From Asterochloris sp. CNOR1 (lineage: Eukaryota > Chlorophyta > Trebouxiophyceae > Trebouxiales > Trebouxiaceae): a stretch of 64,000 bases of DNA. Both the position numbers and the translations under genes were made by a program. This document shows positions 1 to 12,400 of the stretch, one piece after another. Location of the stretch: the NCBI GenBank assembly GCA_963969365.1, contig OZ017748.1, positions 3,965,001 to 4,029,000 on the forward strand, read 5' to 3'. The notes beneath the pieces were generated by a model that saw only the letters and a list, made by a program, of their open reading frames with translations, did no database searches and was not told where the DNA came from. Every line of letters starts with the position of its first letter. The first letter of the stretch is position 1.

Positions 1-1
1 A

Positions 2-3000
2 GCCTCTAGGGCTATGCGTGCTGACCTAGCCAGGCAGGCCATGCTGGAGACCAATGCCAAGATCAACGAACACCACAAGCAAGTCATCATGAAGGCGGCG
101 TCGGGCCCTGCAGGGCTCATTGAGGTCAGGCCTCAGCATTGGCTACCTCATGTGTGGTAGCTGAACCCAATCCTGAAAGGGTGAACCAAGTGTGGTCACT
201 GCCTTGACATGTAGATGAGACTACCAGCAGCAGCTATGTTGTCCTACTGCCACGCATATCTTGCAGCAAGCAAGCCAGCTCCTACCAGACAGCACTCCTG
301 TCAGGTGCAACTGCCTGGACACACTGATACGTTTTCTGCAGCTTGGAGCTATGTACCTGGTGCTTGGCCAAGACAAGCCTGGAAAGCCAGCAAAGAAGGG
401 CTTTGCCAAGGAAGTCTGGGATGCTGGCATGGCTGAGCTTGAAAAGCGTGGGGCTCCTGGAGTTCGGGCCAAGGTGGAGGAGATCAGCAACAGGGCACTG
501 AACACACAGTGCTTTGACATAGGGCTTCTGGTGAGCACTCTGGCAGGCTGCGAAAGCATTGTGATCCTGCTGACCCACCCTGAGCAGTGACAACAAGGGA
601 CATGTGGATTCCGGCTGCTCTGACATTCTAGTTGCGCCAGATGTTCTGGGGGGCCAGTGTTGCACAAAGCTGTCTGCCGATCAAGCTCCCAAGGTTTTGG
701 GGCGTCGCACCTTGTACCCCAGGAGGGGCAAGCGGCTCAGGGTGAGTTCAATGCATGTCTGTGGGTTTCAGGGCATTCCACCTCGTACTTCAGGAGGGGC
801 AAGCCGTTTTGGATGAGTTGAGTGCATGTCTGTCTCCCTGCAGGTTGCCCAAGCAGTTCGTGAGGCAGACGAGGCAGAGGCCAGAAGGGCAGAGGGCAAA
901 AGGGGACCGCTGCGGGATCATCGTCCTCTGGTGCTGAATCAGGATGACTTCTTGGTAGGGCCTGGTGTCTGGCAGATGCCGTTCTCTTTGCTCCATGAGG
1001 CATCACTTGATGCTGTTGCCCCTGCTTTGCCTTCTGCTCGTTTGTATTGGACCCTGGCGGGCTTCCCCTGTAAGCTGAGAGGAGTAGTGATTGACAGATA
1101 CAAATGCCCTGTGGCTCTGAGGTGCTGGGCGTGAAGGATTTTGCATGGCATGCCAGAGCATGCCTGAAATGTAGACTGAGAACATAAGATATGTTCACTG
1201 CTCTCTTCTGCACAGGGCATTAGCATCCCCTTGGCTGGCCTTGTAAGCTAATTACTCATGCTACTGTCCTGCAGCGCTGCCTGAACGTGCCCTCGGAGAA
1301 GGCGGCCAACTTCAGGAACTTTCCTGGCGTCAAGGAGAATGAGCCCAAGAATAAGGGATGCAAAGGTATGTTCCACATCACCTCAGCCCAGATCTGAGGG
1401 TGCTGTCCTTTGTGTGAGGGAGATGTCGTGCTGTCTCCCCTGTGTCTGACTAAGTCATGTCAGCAGCAGCTATGGAAGGCAAGCTGGCACCCATGTACAC
1501 ATGTGCTTAGGCAGGGCTGCCGTGCATGTGTGCACACAGCAGCTGAAAGCCTTTGTGTGCGTCAAGCACTGTAGTCCACGGGCCCAACCCTGCAAGCTGC
1601 AGCCTTGATGCAGCTGGTGCAAACAGCAGTGTTAGCTGCCTGGCAGCGCTGCACCTGCCGCTGAGCAGTCACCCACCGTGCTTATATGTGTCTGGCCTGT
1701 GCATCTCTGCAAAGAACACACACAGGCCTGGCAGTGCTGCAATCACTGTCCCGCAGCCACCTACTGTTGCCTGTGTGTGCCCTGATGGATACTGTCTGCA
1801 GGATCCCCATGCATGCCTGGTAGTACAAAACTCACTGTCCCACAGCCATCCACTCTTGCACTGTGTGTGCCTGGCAGGGACTGTCTGTGGGGGGCACACG
1901 CATGCCTGGAGGGAGGGTGACAGGTGCGACTGCCAGGGCGGGGGCGTGGCGCAGAAGCCAAAGAGTGGCAACCACACCTCCAGCCGGGTGGAGAACCACC
2001 TCAAGGACATGAAGGCAATCACTCGCCTGAAAGGTGCGGCGGCCATGACAACCGCCATGGTCATGTCACTAAAGAGACTGTGCAGAGCCTTCTTGCTCTG
2101 GAGGCTTGCAAGGCTCCCCAGAAGGCAAGAAGCCAATTGATTACATGGATGTGGGGTGGGCAATGGCACGCACAGTTTGTCTGTTGGGACTCGCGGCTGC
2201 CATCCCTGTCTCCTGCCTGCCATCCCCTCCCACCTGTGAGCTGCAGCTGTGCTTGGGATGCAATCAAGGCCTGCTCTGGTGCCTGGCCAGGCCGCATGAC
2301 TTTTTCAAACTGAGTCTTGCAGAAGTCCCTAGCGCCTGACTGCCGGCTGCAATGTGGCAGATCATCTGTAACTTGTAAAGATGCACACTGGAGCCATCCA
2401 GTTGGGCTTGCTCATAGCTGTGAAGCCACCAAGAGCCACCCTAGACATGGGAGCAAGACTGTGTCGTCATATGGTTTCTGCACAGGCGTCTGCTGCTCGG
2501 CCAGACACTTCTTCCAGTCCTTGCGACCCCTAAGCTAGAGGCAGTCTGCAGCCTGCATTGCAATAAGGCTGCTTGAGCAAAGTCTACCTGCTGTGGCATT
2601 GGCAGGCAAGCCCTAGGAATACTTTCTGTCATGTAAAGCTCGCTACAAGCTGCAGGGGCCTTGCCAGACTGGGCCAACTGCACACTGCAACTTGGGCCTG
2701 CTGACATGGCGATGACAGACTGCTACGTGCTGCTTGCAGGCTGTGAGGCATTGGCGGTGTGGCTGCCCCTCACCCGCTTTTTCACTCCCAGTGGGGCCGT
2801 TTGGCATGGCGGTGACACAGTGCAGCGTGTGGCCTGCAGGCTATGAGGCAAAGACAGTGTGGCTGCCAACAAGGGAGCTGCTGGCGTCTCGCTGGAGCCT
2901 TTCGGCGTAGCAGTGACACTCTGCTGTGTGTGGCCTGCAGGCTGTGAGTCATCGACAGTCTGGCTGCCAACAAGGGGGTTGCTGGCGCCTCGCTGGGTGT

Positions 3001-6000
3001 TCACCTACAAGAATGGGCTGTCCAGTGGGCACAACGGGTGCTATGGCAGGGTGAGTGCACCTTGCAAGGAACTGGGCTTTGTCTATCCTTTCAACTCCAT
3101 GGAAGAGCTTGTCCAGCAAGCATCATGGAGAGAGGGTTGCCTGTTGAGACTTGTGAACACTTGAACGAGGCATGATGCGTACTCTGGCGGCGTGAATACC
3201 AGGCCATCCCAGGCGTGATTGGGCGCTTCCCAAGTGGATTGTCTTGCAGGCACCACTGGTTCTGCAGCTGAGTAAGTGCCTTCTGAAATGTGCTTTGCAC
3301 TTGATGTCAAGCGCGCTGGGTTCTCATCTGAAGAAATCAGGGCATCTAGCGGGCACGACAGGGCATCTAGCGGGCGCGACAGATGCTACAGCAGAGTGAC
3401 AGCGGCTGCACTATGCTTTGCAGTCAATTCAAGCTTGCTGGCTGTTGGCTCAGACAAACAGCAGGCACCACAGCTGCTGCAGCAGGGTGGATGCCTGTGC
3501 AGCTGCTTTGTGCACTCAAGACAGGCGTGCTGGGTACTCACTATACCTGCGGCGTCCAGCGCGCACCACAGGTGCGATGGTCTGGTGAGAGCCTGTGCAG
3601 TGTGCTTTGCAGTCAGTCTCACTGATTTTCTGCTAAGAGGACCTGAGAAACAGGGTTTCCAAAGCTAATAACAGATGCTACAGCAGGGTGAGTGCCCGCG
3701 CAGCTGCTTTGTGCGCTCAAGCACAGGCTTGCTGAGGTTAAACCTGCGACGTCAAGCGCGCACCTGCCTATGCATGACTGAATATGCATTCAGGTGGTAA
3801 GGCTGGGAGTGTCTGCACCAGCACACGCTCAAGTGTGAGTTGGGGCCAGCTAGCTGGCTGTAGGTGGCAGCTGACAGTGTTATCATTGGCGCTCTGCTCA
3901 TACAGCGACAGGCTACCGGAGGCCAGGTGCAACAGCACACAGGGACTGCCTGCTTAGACGCTGGAAGCAGCATCATACAGCAAATCCAGTAACCTCATGC
4001 AGGCGCTGGCAAGAATGGGTCAGAATATATCAACCTCCATGAGCCGTCCAAGCGCTCCGCATACAAACGCCAATTCCTGAACCTTGAGTCCCATTGGCGC
4101 GGCCTCATCACTGCCATGTGCCTCTGCAGGTCGATTATGGGGATTGTGTCCAATCACTTGGCCCTCATCCCTCTGACTGCCTCAAGGACTGTCAGACCAT
4201 TGCCACATGCCCTGCAGGTGTGATGCAATGAGGCTATGTTGACCAGTTAGCCCCTCATTCATCTGACTGCCCCAAGCGCTCTCTGATTACTGCCCTGTGC
4301 CCTGCAGGTGTGGTATGATGAGTATGTGCCAACTACTGTGGGTCGGGCCGAGCCCCACAATCTGGCACTTATCCACCCCACTCAGGCGCGGGTTCTCACC
4401 ATCAGGGAAAATGCAAGGACCCAGGTCAGATATAGGAGTCTGCACGTTTCAGTGCAATCTGTTGAGGCCGGGCCAAATTGTAGCAGGCAGCGTGAATGCA
4501 GACTGACTGCCTTCCCTGCTCAGAGCACCCTGCTTGCAGCAGGGAATTATTGTGCTTATCAGGCTTGGCTCAGGCAATCTGCCACTCCTGCAGCACAGGA
4601 CAGTGATGCAAGGTAGCTGGTCTCCCCTTGTGACACCTGCATGGCTGATGAGCAGGCAAGCAACCAAGCGACAGTCACCTCCACTTCATGTGCACTGGAT
4701 TGAGCAACTTGTGGCTGCAGGGATTCCCAGACTACCATGTTCTGGTCGGAGTGACTTCAGGTGGGTCAATCCAGCTGCACACAGGCTCCTGGCAGGCAGC
4801 TGCTGACAAGATTGCACTGGACTGTTTGAGCTGCCCTGCCAGCTTTCTGCATTAGAGCAGCTGCCACAGTCTGCGGGCAGGGTTGAGCTGCACTGCCTGC
4901 CACTGGCTGCATCCTGGTGCACATGCTGCCTCTGAGCCTGCATTGCTTTTTTGCAAGATCAAGCTGCCCAGCCTGCTGTTGGCGACGGCCTGGTGCACAT
5001 GCTGTCTGCGTCAGCCCGCAGTGCTTGTGCGTGGGCTGGCGACTGCACTGCCTATCAATTGCGGCAGTCTGCTCTCTGTGTCATCTTGGGCAGCCTGTCC
5101 TGCCTATTGCAGACAGCAGCTGCTGTTCTCGCCACTTGTGCAGCCTGCCTGCGTGCCAACCCTAGCTGCTCATGCAGCATTTATCACATCACAGTGGAGG
5201 CAGACACCAGCTTTGTGATCTGTGCAGGCTCCACCTCACAAGCTATAGCTCCTGCAAATGCAGGTGACAATAAGAAGACGTGGGTTAGGCATGCGAGCCT
5301 GAAGGATCGGTGAGCCTCTGCAGTGTGCCTGTGCTGAGGTCTGCGCTGTGCATGGCAATGCCGCAATGTAGGAGGTAGCGCCGTGGCAGCCTGTCTGGCT
5401 TGGGACGCTGTCAGCACAGCGAGGTGTGCGGTCAAACAAGCAGCTTTGCATACTGCTCTCCTTGCCGGCTGTGCACTAGAGCAGGCTCTGCAAGCAGCAA
5501 GGGCCTTCCCTGCATACTGTGCCCTGGACTAGCTGTGCATGTGGACCCAAAGCACAGCAGGCCATGCCAGTGCACGTGCAGCAGAGCCTGCTGCATGTGC
5601 ACTGGCAGCACAGCCGGCTGTACATCTGCACATGCAGCTTAGCAGCCTCTGCCGACAAGTACTACTCCCTGACCTGGACTGCCCTTGACAGAAGCCAGCA
5701 TGCTAGGCTCTGCATACTCCACTCAAGCATCCAACCAGACCATATCTGTGTACACAAGGCTTCAGGGCGCCCTCCGCTTCTCAGTCGTCATTCAAGCACC
5801 TCAGTCTCTTATGGCAAGTCAACATCCCTATACGGGGACCCACCACATCCCCTCTGCCTACAGGTACCAACAGATTGGCAACGCAGTGTCCCCCCTGGTG
5901 GCGGCTGCTTTAGGCAGGGGGCTGCTGGTGGCGGCACGGCGCGAGGCGCCCACAGCCGTGGAGGACACAGTGCAGTATTTGCCCTCGCCGGAGCTGGCCG

Positions 6001-6489
6001 AGGTGACCACCCTTGTCCCCTGAGTAGTGTCAAGCAGCTTCTTCACAATATTGCTGAGTCAAATGGGAGTTGACACACACTACTGTGCACATTGAATTCA
6101 TCTGGAGAGCACAACTTGTACAACCTGGCCATGCTGATGCTGCATAGGAACTCTGCATGCGCTGCCGGCCTGTCTGAGTCAGCTGGACTTGAGGAACTGT
6201 GCAATACCTGTCCTCGCCGGAACCCTCCAACAGGGATCTTTCGGCCATTGAGGAGCTGTAGGTGACCACAGAATCAGCCACAGCTGCTGACTTGCACCAG
6301 GTGATGGCCTGTACTGTCCTGCAGGCCATGACGATTTCAGCCGACATGGGTCTGAAGTCCTTCACGGAGCAGGAGGCCATTGCTGAGCCAGCTGCTGTTG
6401 GCGATGTGGTGGGAGATGTTGAGGAGGACGCTGTCAACGAGGAGGACATGGCAGATGGCGCCGATGATGACAATGACGATTTTGTGTAG
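2..6489 (+). CDS. Chromomethylase-like C5 DNA methyltransferase (3' part)
   Basis: C-terminal half of a cytosine-5 DNA methyltransferase of the plant chromomethylase type, a nuclear enzyme that methylates cytosine in chromatin. Phase-consistent exons: 2-124, 342-530, 844-954, 1275-1365, 2941-3050, 4308-4424, 4721-4760, 5264-5309, 5864-6002, 6325-6489. A further exon between about 1924 and 2040 is likely but its frame is unclear. Family signatures in order: [22 protein letters not shown], a variable target-recognition part ending NGCYGR, then VGRAEPHN...[12 protein letters not shown] joined to GFPDYHVL (motif IX), and [11 protein letters not shown]...ALG (motif X). The catalytic PCQ motif and any BAH or chromodomain would lie upstream of the window. 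The last exon adds a very acidic tail ([15 protein letters not shown]). If the intron at 6003 is not removed, the protein stops at 6023 instead. Known: motifs IX and X close the catalytic fold. Inference: CMT rather than MET1, from the motif IX wording. Confidence 0.88.
2740..3000 (+). repeat. Three tandem copies of a methyltransferase exon start
   Basis: The acceptor plus first ~60 bases of the exon at 2941 (CTGCAGGCTGTGAGTCA...) also occurs at 2840 and 2740, spacings 101 and 100 bases. The middle copy still reads like the exon (WLPTR becomes [12 protein letters not shown]-like); the first is more decayed. Only the third copy continues into a coding frame matching the family. Confidence 0.8.
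3278..3765 (+). repeat. Degenerate copies of an exon end and donor in an intron
   Basis: Segments at about 3382, 3474 and 3671 share the pattern GATGCTACAGCAGGGTGAGTG followed by GCAGCTGCTTTGTGC and CAAGCGCGCAC. They resemble the real exon end at 3038-3056 (GGTGCTATGGCAGGGTGAGTG). They carry donor-like GTGAG sites without an open family frame. Confidence 0.6.
4090..4330 (+). repeat. Three tandem acceptor copies before the motif IX exon
   Basis: Acceptor sites end at 4129, 4217 and 4307 (spacings 88 and 90), each preceded by a similar CTGACTGC...ATTGCC...GCCCTGCAG tract. Only the third leads into the conserved exon [10 protein letters not shown]. Confidence 0.7.
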
Positions 6490-8213
6490 ACGAGCCCCCC
6501 ATACTTTCATGCAGCTGCTGCTGAGCCAAGAAGGTAGAGCCACTCGCCAATTGGGGTGGCTGCTGCTGCCCGCACATGAGTGGCCGTCCAGGCAAGAAAA
6601 GCTGGGGCATGCCGCGCTGCTGAGGTAGCCTTTAGCTCAACACTTGTGGGCCATATATAACCCATGCCCTGCCCAGTCCTGCCCTACTGATGCTATACTG
6701 ATGGGTGGGCCACGTTCCCATCCAGTTGCATAGCCCTGCCATACTGCTGACAATGACATCTGCCCAGATACTTCTGGTGGCGGGTGCTGCAACACGCGCT
6801 GCCACAAATATTGCTCTGATGCGTGTGGCTGAGCAACTTGGGCCTGATGCTGCCTGCTGCAGCCTGTTTGACCCATGCTTTGCCAGCACAGCATAAGATG
6901 GTTTGGCGGCACCATGAGCTCATCTGTGCTTGTACAACAATTTCAGCCAGTCAGAGATAATAAAGAACACAAGCAGTTGCAGCTCCAGCAGTCGCTCACC
7001 AGGAGATGCTCTTCTTTGAGTCTCACAACAGTGTCTGAGCTTCACGCACACCTAGACTGGCCCCTGGTAATGCAAGTATGAATGGGGAAACTTAGAAGAT
7101 ACGTGAACAAATTCAGCGCAGTACAAGAAGTACGTTTGCTAAGCAAAGTCTCAGACTGTAATGTGGGAAGTATATCGACTCACGGACCCTGAGGGTTTTG
7201 GCAGATACAACACTGTCGGACAGAATCTCTGCAGACCACAACAGATCCTTGCCATCCATCGTAAGCTAACATACACATACAAGGTAGGAATACACAACCC
7301 TGTTTAAAGTGTGGGGGGTTTCAAGCATGACTTGAGCAGGTTGGCAGGCTGCAGACAAGATCATGTGGCAGCTGCACCGCCGGCCCTCTTACATCAAGTA
7401 CCCAACACTCCTATTGTTCTACAGGTGCTCCCCCTTGCAAGGGGGCTGTTGATCATAGCGACGAGGACTCTCTGGCAGCTGCAGCGCCCATGACTTCCTG
7501 TTCCGGATCAATATATGGAGGTGGACCCTATCCAGGATGCATATATGGAGGTGGACACTATCAGGAGGGTGCTGGCTGCAGGGTGTATTTGCTTTCTAGA
7601 CAGAACAACAGATCTGCCCCCAAAAATGCCTTGACCCTGTGTTCATGTTCTAGGCAGTTGGGGGCTCTGCACGGCCAATGGCTTGAGAGCAAGCCAGATC
7701 TTTGCCATTGTTGCTCAGCAAAGGTCCTGTCGTCTCCTTCCTTGGTTCGAGTGCATGCTGTACACGCGTTCATCCATGCTGCATCAACACCTGCCAATGC
7801 GGTTTGTGTTCTGCAGGGCAAGAGTGTATCGCATAGCAACAGGCTTTTGACCCTCAGTGAGGGCCCTGCAAGACTAGTAGGTCCACAACTACCCAATCCT
7901 CTGGAGCCTCCTTCAGGTCAGATCCTGTCCTCTGCTGGTTCTCTTTCAGGCAGCATATTGTTGTACAACCCACAACGTACGGTGCTGACAGGCACCTATT
8001 TCTTTGAATCGCCTCTGGCACATCTAGATGTGTGCGCCCACCTCTTTCTGGTGCTGGCGGCTTTGCTGCACCCTGGCCTGTCAACAGCAGAGAGAGTGAA
8101 ACAGAGAGTGCAGCAGCAGTGATGCCCAGACTTCTGGCTGAAGGCTCTCAGTCATATCCTCCATCAAAGCCTGCATTGACGCTTACCATGTGTCTGCAGC
8201 TGGCCCAGCAGCC
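6490..8213. other. Gap without a firmly supported gene
   Basis: No family-level coding signal. An exon-like stretch starts after an acceptor near 7421 and reads acidic residues (DHSDEDSLAAAAP) on the plus strand. It runs into two in-frame copies, 30 bases apart, of ATATATGGAGGTGGA at 7511 and 7541, giving a repeated IYGGG peptide. This could be a 5' exon of the BTB gene. I could not join it by phase. Confidence 0.3.
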
Positions 8214-8994
8214 ATGAAGGAGGATGCCTATCAAGAAGTGCTCAGCCCAGAGTACATGGCCCTGGCAGATGTTCACCTCATTGTCGCTGGCAAAACATAT
8301 TGCGCACACAGTCAGGTACTGGCTGCCCAGTCTAGCCTCTTGCTGAGGATGCTTCAGGACATTGAGACCCCACCCAGCTCCCAGCAGCCATGGGTCCTCG
8401 AGAGCCCTTTCAAGTGCTACAATAACAACACTGTGGAGAGGTTTCTGAGCGCTATTTACGGACCACACAGCTTGTCTTTCAGCGTCGATGAAGCCTGGGA
8501 GATGTTGGACTTTGCAGACTACCTTGAGTGCAAGCGAATGCTCAAGGCTGGGCGAGACTTGCTGGAGACCCAATGTGGTGGGTTAGCAGTCCTGCAGGCA
8601 GCCCTTTGGATCGGCTTGTTATGACCCTCATTCTTTGGTGTGCAGATCTCCACATGACACCAGAAAATGTTGTCAGCAGGCTTCTGCAGACTGAGAGACT
8701 AGGGCTGCCAAAGTGCATGGCAGCATGTGAAGCATACATACTAGCCCACAGGAAAGACATCCCTGACCTCCACATTCTTCCAGCAGAGTGGCTCCTCAAG
8801 CTGCTGCTGAGGTGAGTTGAAGGAAATGCTGGTGCTGTGCTTGACTCGGCCAAGGGATCCAGGATGTTGTGGCTGTTTGCAGGGATTCACCTGTAGAAAA
8901 GCTGCCGGGGCAACATTCAGAGCCACATAGGCTCCGCATGAGTACCACGCATCATTGTGAGTGTGGTAGCTTCTTTCGATGTCACGGCTGCTGA
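8214..8994 (+). CDS. BTB/POZ domain protein
   Basis: Exon 8214-8577 (or to 8574) encodes a BTB/POZ fold: LADVHLIVAGKTYCAHSQVL is the classic strand-helix opening in which a self-associating or cullin-3-binding domain begins, followed by SSLLLRML and NNTVERFLSAIYG. Exon 8646-8811 (DLHMTPENVVSRLL...LPKCMAACEAYIL) resembles the helical BACK region that follows BTB in substrate adaptors. Exon 8883-8994 adds DSPVEKLPGQHSEP and ends at TGA. The ATG at 8214 sits about ten residues before the BTB core, usual for the family, but a 5' exon upstream is possible because the ATG lies just inside an acceptor. The end is uncertain: a good donor at 8956 could extend the protein. Known: such proteins often recruit targets to cullin-3 ubiquitin ligases. 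No substrate-binding repeat is visible. Confidence 0.75.
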
Positions 8995-9484
8995 ATACCT
9001 TTGACGTCCAATTTTGCTTGATACAATCAAGTTGATAATCAGGGCAGACACTTGGTGCTGTGCCTGACTTGGCTAGAGAATAGACGCCAAGTCTGCCTGC
9101 AGAGGGTCTCGCGCACAGAGCTGCCAGAGCCTATGACTCCAAGGGCGCACTGATTGGGTGCACTGACTAGCATGAATCATGCATTGACTTAGAGGTTGCG
9201 TATGCTGCGCACTCAGAGATTGCATCAACTTAGACGTCTTCACTCCCCATAGCAATTGTGATGTCATTCTGGCTGAATGTCTCACACCTCAATGCATGCG
9301 TAAGCTGTCTGGCCTTTCTGGAGAATGATTGCCAATGAAGCTGGCTGCACAGCTGCTATCATGTCATGTATCACATCCATTATGGAGGAGCACCACACTG
9401 GGAGTTCATGAGCACTAGCACTGAAAATCATGTTGTGTGAGCAGAGTTCCCGAAAGTCAAGAGTCACAGAGCTCAGGCATGCCA
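8995..9484. other. Gap with a decayed copy of the last BTB exon junction
   Basis: The stretch 9049-9110 (GGTGCTGTGCCTGACTTGGC...CTGCAG) repeats 8834-8890, the intron end and start of the last BTB exon. Otherwise I see no gene; it holds the tail-to-tail boundary between the BTB gene and the minus-strand coiled-coil gene. Confidence 0.5.
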
Positions 9485-12400
9485 TCATGCCTTGTGGCCT
9501 TGGGCTGCGGCATCATCTTTTGTGTTGTAGTTACGGACAGCTGGGCGACTGGACACCTGGCGCTGCTGCAAGGCCTGCAGCCGCGCTTTCTGCAGGACAC
9601 AAATTCAGCTGTACCTGGCAGAGGGAGCTGAGGATTGCAGGCACACATATCAGTCTTCTCACCTGCGATGGTGTGCTGCGCTGGGATGCCTGGGCTGGCA
9701 TGTTCCTGGCCCTGTTGGCAGGACGATGCCTACCATCTGCTTGCTCTGCACCGGGCTCTCCCGCCTCTCCTGCAGACACCAGCCAGCTCAGCAGGTCTCC
9801 TGGATGATGCAATTAGATGCGGAATTCAGGCGTCAGCAGTGGGTTGTGGATTTAGTAAGCATCTCAGTTGGAGCTCCTCACGAAGCTGCAGCGCAGGAAC
9901 AGAGTGCTGCTGGTCTTAGCCAGTCCAGGCAGAAGCTTCCACCCACCTGGCTTGCCTGCGGCCTGCTGCTGCTGCTGGTTGACAAGGGTTTCAACACGCT
10001 GCAATCTGAGCAGCAACTGCAGCAGGCAGCACAGTACAGAGATCATTGCACAGCAGGCAGATGCATCAGCACATGCATCCAGTCAGATCATGGCAGGGGC
10101 CATCTGACACTATTTACACCTGCTGGACTGCTGTGCCTGTGACTACTGACTGGAGCATGACGCCAAAAGCAATACAGTCCACCATCGGCAATTATTTCGT
10201 GCTGCACATGGCATCAATTTCTGTGGGTCCTGCCTGAGGCAGCTGCGGCCTCAGAAGCCGTATGGAGGGCAGCAGAAGGGAGAGAATACTTGCCTGTGCT
10301 CTCTGCACTTACCTCGCTCCCAGCCTGAGGCTCCGCTAAGTGGCCAACAGCAAGCTGGTGCACCGGCGGCGGCTGCAGTGCCACACCTTCGATGCCTGGC
10401 ATGGCAGGCAGCTGCAGCGCAAGCTGCTGGCGCTGCTGCACAGCCGCCGCCTGCTGCCAACCCTCCTGCTGCGGCGCGGGGCAGGATGCTCCAGGCTGCA
10501 GGGGCTGCTGGTAGCCCTGAACCTGGGCCGCCTGCCGCACCTCTGCCAGCAGCTGCCAGTCCTGGTGTGTGGGCTGCCAGCGACCCTGAAGCTGCGCATC
10601 TGCCCTGATTGCTGCCTGCTGCGTCAAGCTGTGGAGTGGGCCCGGCTGGTTTCCTGGCACCTGCTGCAGAGCCTGTGTCTGATGCTGCTCCGCAAGGAGC
10701 GCGCCGGCGCGTCCCAGCTCGGCCCGCAACGCGTTGCTCAGCTCCATCAGGCGCTCGTTCTCGTCTCTGAGCCCCGCAACCTCCGCCCGAGCCTGCTGCA
10801 GCTGCTCTACAGCAACCTCTTGGGTGCCTGCCTGCTGCTGCTGCTGCTGGCGGTCTGCATCGTGTTGCAGGTGGCCAGCCGCCCCCTGAGCGCCCACATG
10901 CTGCCCCGGCAGACACTCTGCTGCAACAGCGCCCTGCTGCTTATGCTCTGGCGCCTCTGCTGTGTCTGCAGGCCCTGTCGGCTGCAGCCAGGCAGCCTGC
11001 TGCTGCTCCTGATGGTGCTGCTGGTGCAACACCTCCATCTCAGCTCGCATAGCTGCCAACGTGCTGCGCAGACGGGCGTTCTGCTCCCGCTCCTCTCCCA
11101 GGGCAGCCTGCACAGCACTTCAGCTGTCCGTCAGTGCTCTGAAAGCCAAGGACTTCCGGCTTCTGAAACCCAAAGGCTGTGTGTCAATCTGAGATCACCG
11201 CTCAGTTCGTGCATTGGCATTGCAGCACCATGCTAGAATTTGCAGCAAAGGCGCCTTGTGCAAAGCCGCATCACGATTTAAGGGCATGCAATGGCCCCCG
11301 GTCAAATGATCTCAACAGACAAACAACCTATACCACTTGGTGCCACGCTCACACTGAAGCTGCACAGCCAGCCAGCAAGGCCTCACCTTGAGCCCAGCCT
11401 GCTCCATCAACAGGTGCTGCGGCGAGGTCGGCCGTGTCTGCAGCGACTGCCTCAGCGCGTGTATCTGCAGGGACGCCTCCAGATCTCTGTCCTCACTGGG
11501 GTGTGGCTGACCCTGCTGCCTGCAGGGGATACAGCAGGATGCACATCTGAAAGGGTCACAGCAGAGACATGTGGACACTGGCAGCCAGATCAGTGTACAA
11601 TAACATTCCAGGTGCTCTCTGAGTCCAGACGGCCAGAGAGCATGCCAGGTGTAAAACTCTTCACATGCACCGCGAATGGCTGGCAAGGGGCTCTAACCAG
11701 GGAAGTTGAGCAGGCAATGACACTGTCCATGCTAGGAAGTGCTGCCGATATCAAGCTTTGTCCAGGAGGCGTGAATTTTTAATGGGGAGGCTTAAGTGTT
11801 GGTGATGGGTTAGTGCATGTCATGAAGGTCCCTCTTAGAATGTTTGCATGGGAAAACGCCTCACCATTCACTTGAGGGCAAGGCTGCTGCCACCCCAGCA
11901 GGTCAGGGCTGGGCGAGCCATGGAGGCACCAGTTGCTGCGAGCTGATATGCACGGCAATGGCACCCAATGGGCTGGGTTTGGCAGACCATGTGGTCCAGA
12001 CATGTGCTGCACGACCAGCCAAGGCAGCCAGACATTTGAGCAGATGGCAAGCTGACGGCACCTGAGAGGACTGGGGGTCGGCGAGCTATGCTGGTACCGG
12101 TGCGCTCCCGCAGTGCCCTGCTGCATGGTGGTGGGCTGCCTCTGGCCCAGCCAGAGGGGTGTCCCAGGCTCTGACAGGGGCGTCCCAGGCAACACCACGG
12201 AGGGCAGGCCTGAGTCGTCATTCCCCAGCCCATCCTGCAGGTGTGAACAGGCAGCATCTAACCCCTAGCATGCGCTGTGCATCGGCAGAGTCAAGTCAAG
12301 GGGCGCCTCACGCCTGCTCACTGGTTGAAGACAGCCCTTCTCGATCGATCAAATGCTTGACAAAGTTGGCAGCACTGCCGCTGGCAGACACCACTGCTGC

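Noticed and set aside
7740-7760. GGTTCGA box suggesting a tRNA gene
   Set aside because: No matching A box, acceptor stem or cloverleaf could be built around it, nor around GGTTCGA near 63790.
10340-11236. 298-codon plus-strand open frame
   Set aside because: It is antisense to the long coiled-coil exon 10313-11107, whose minus-strand frame joins in phase with its neighbours and has heptad structure. The plus frame is Leu/Cys-rich from reversed CTG/CAG codons.
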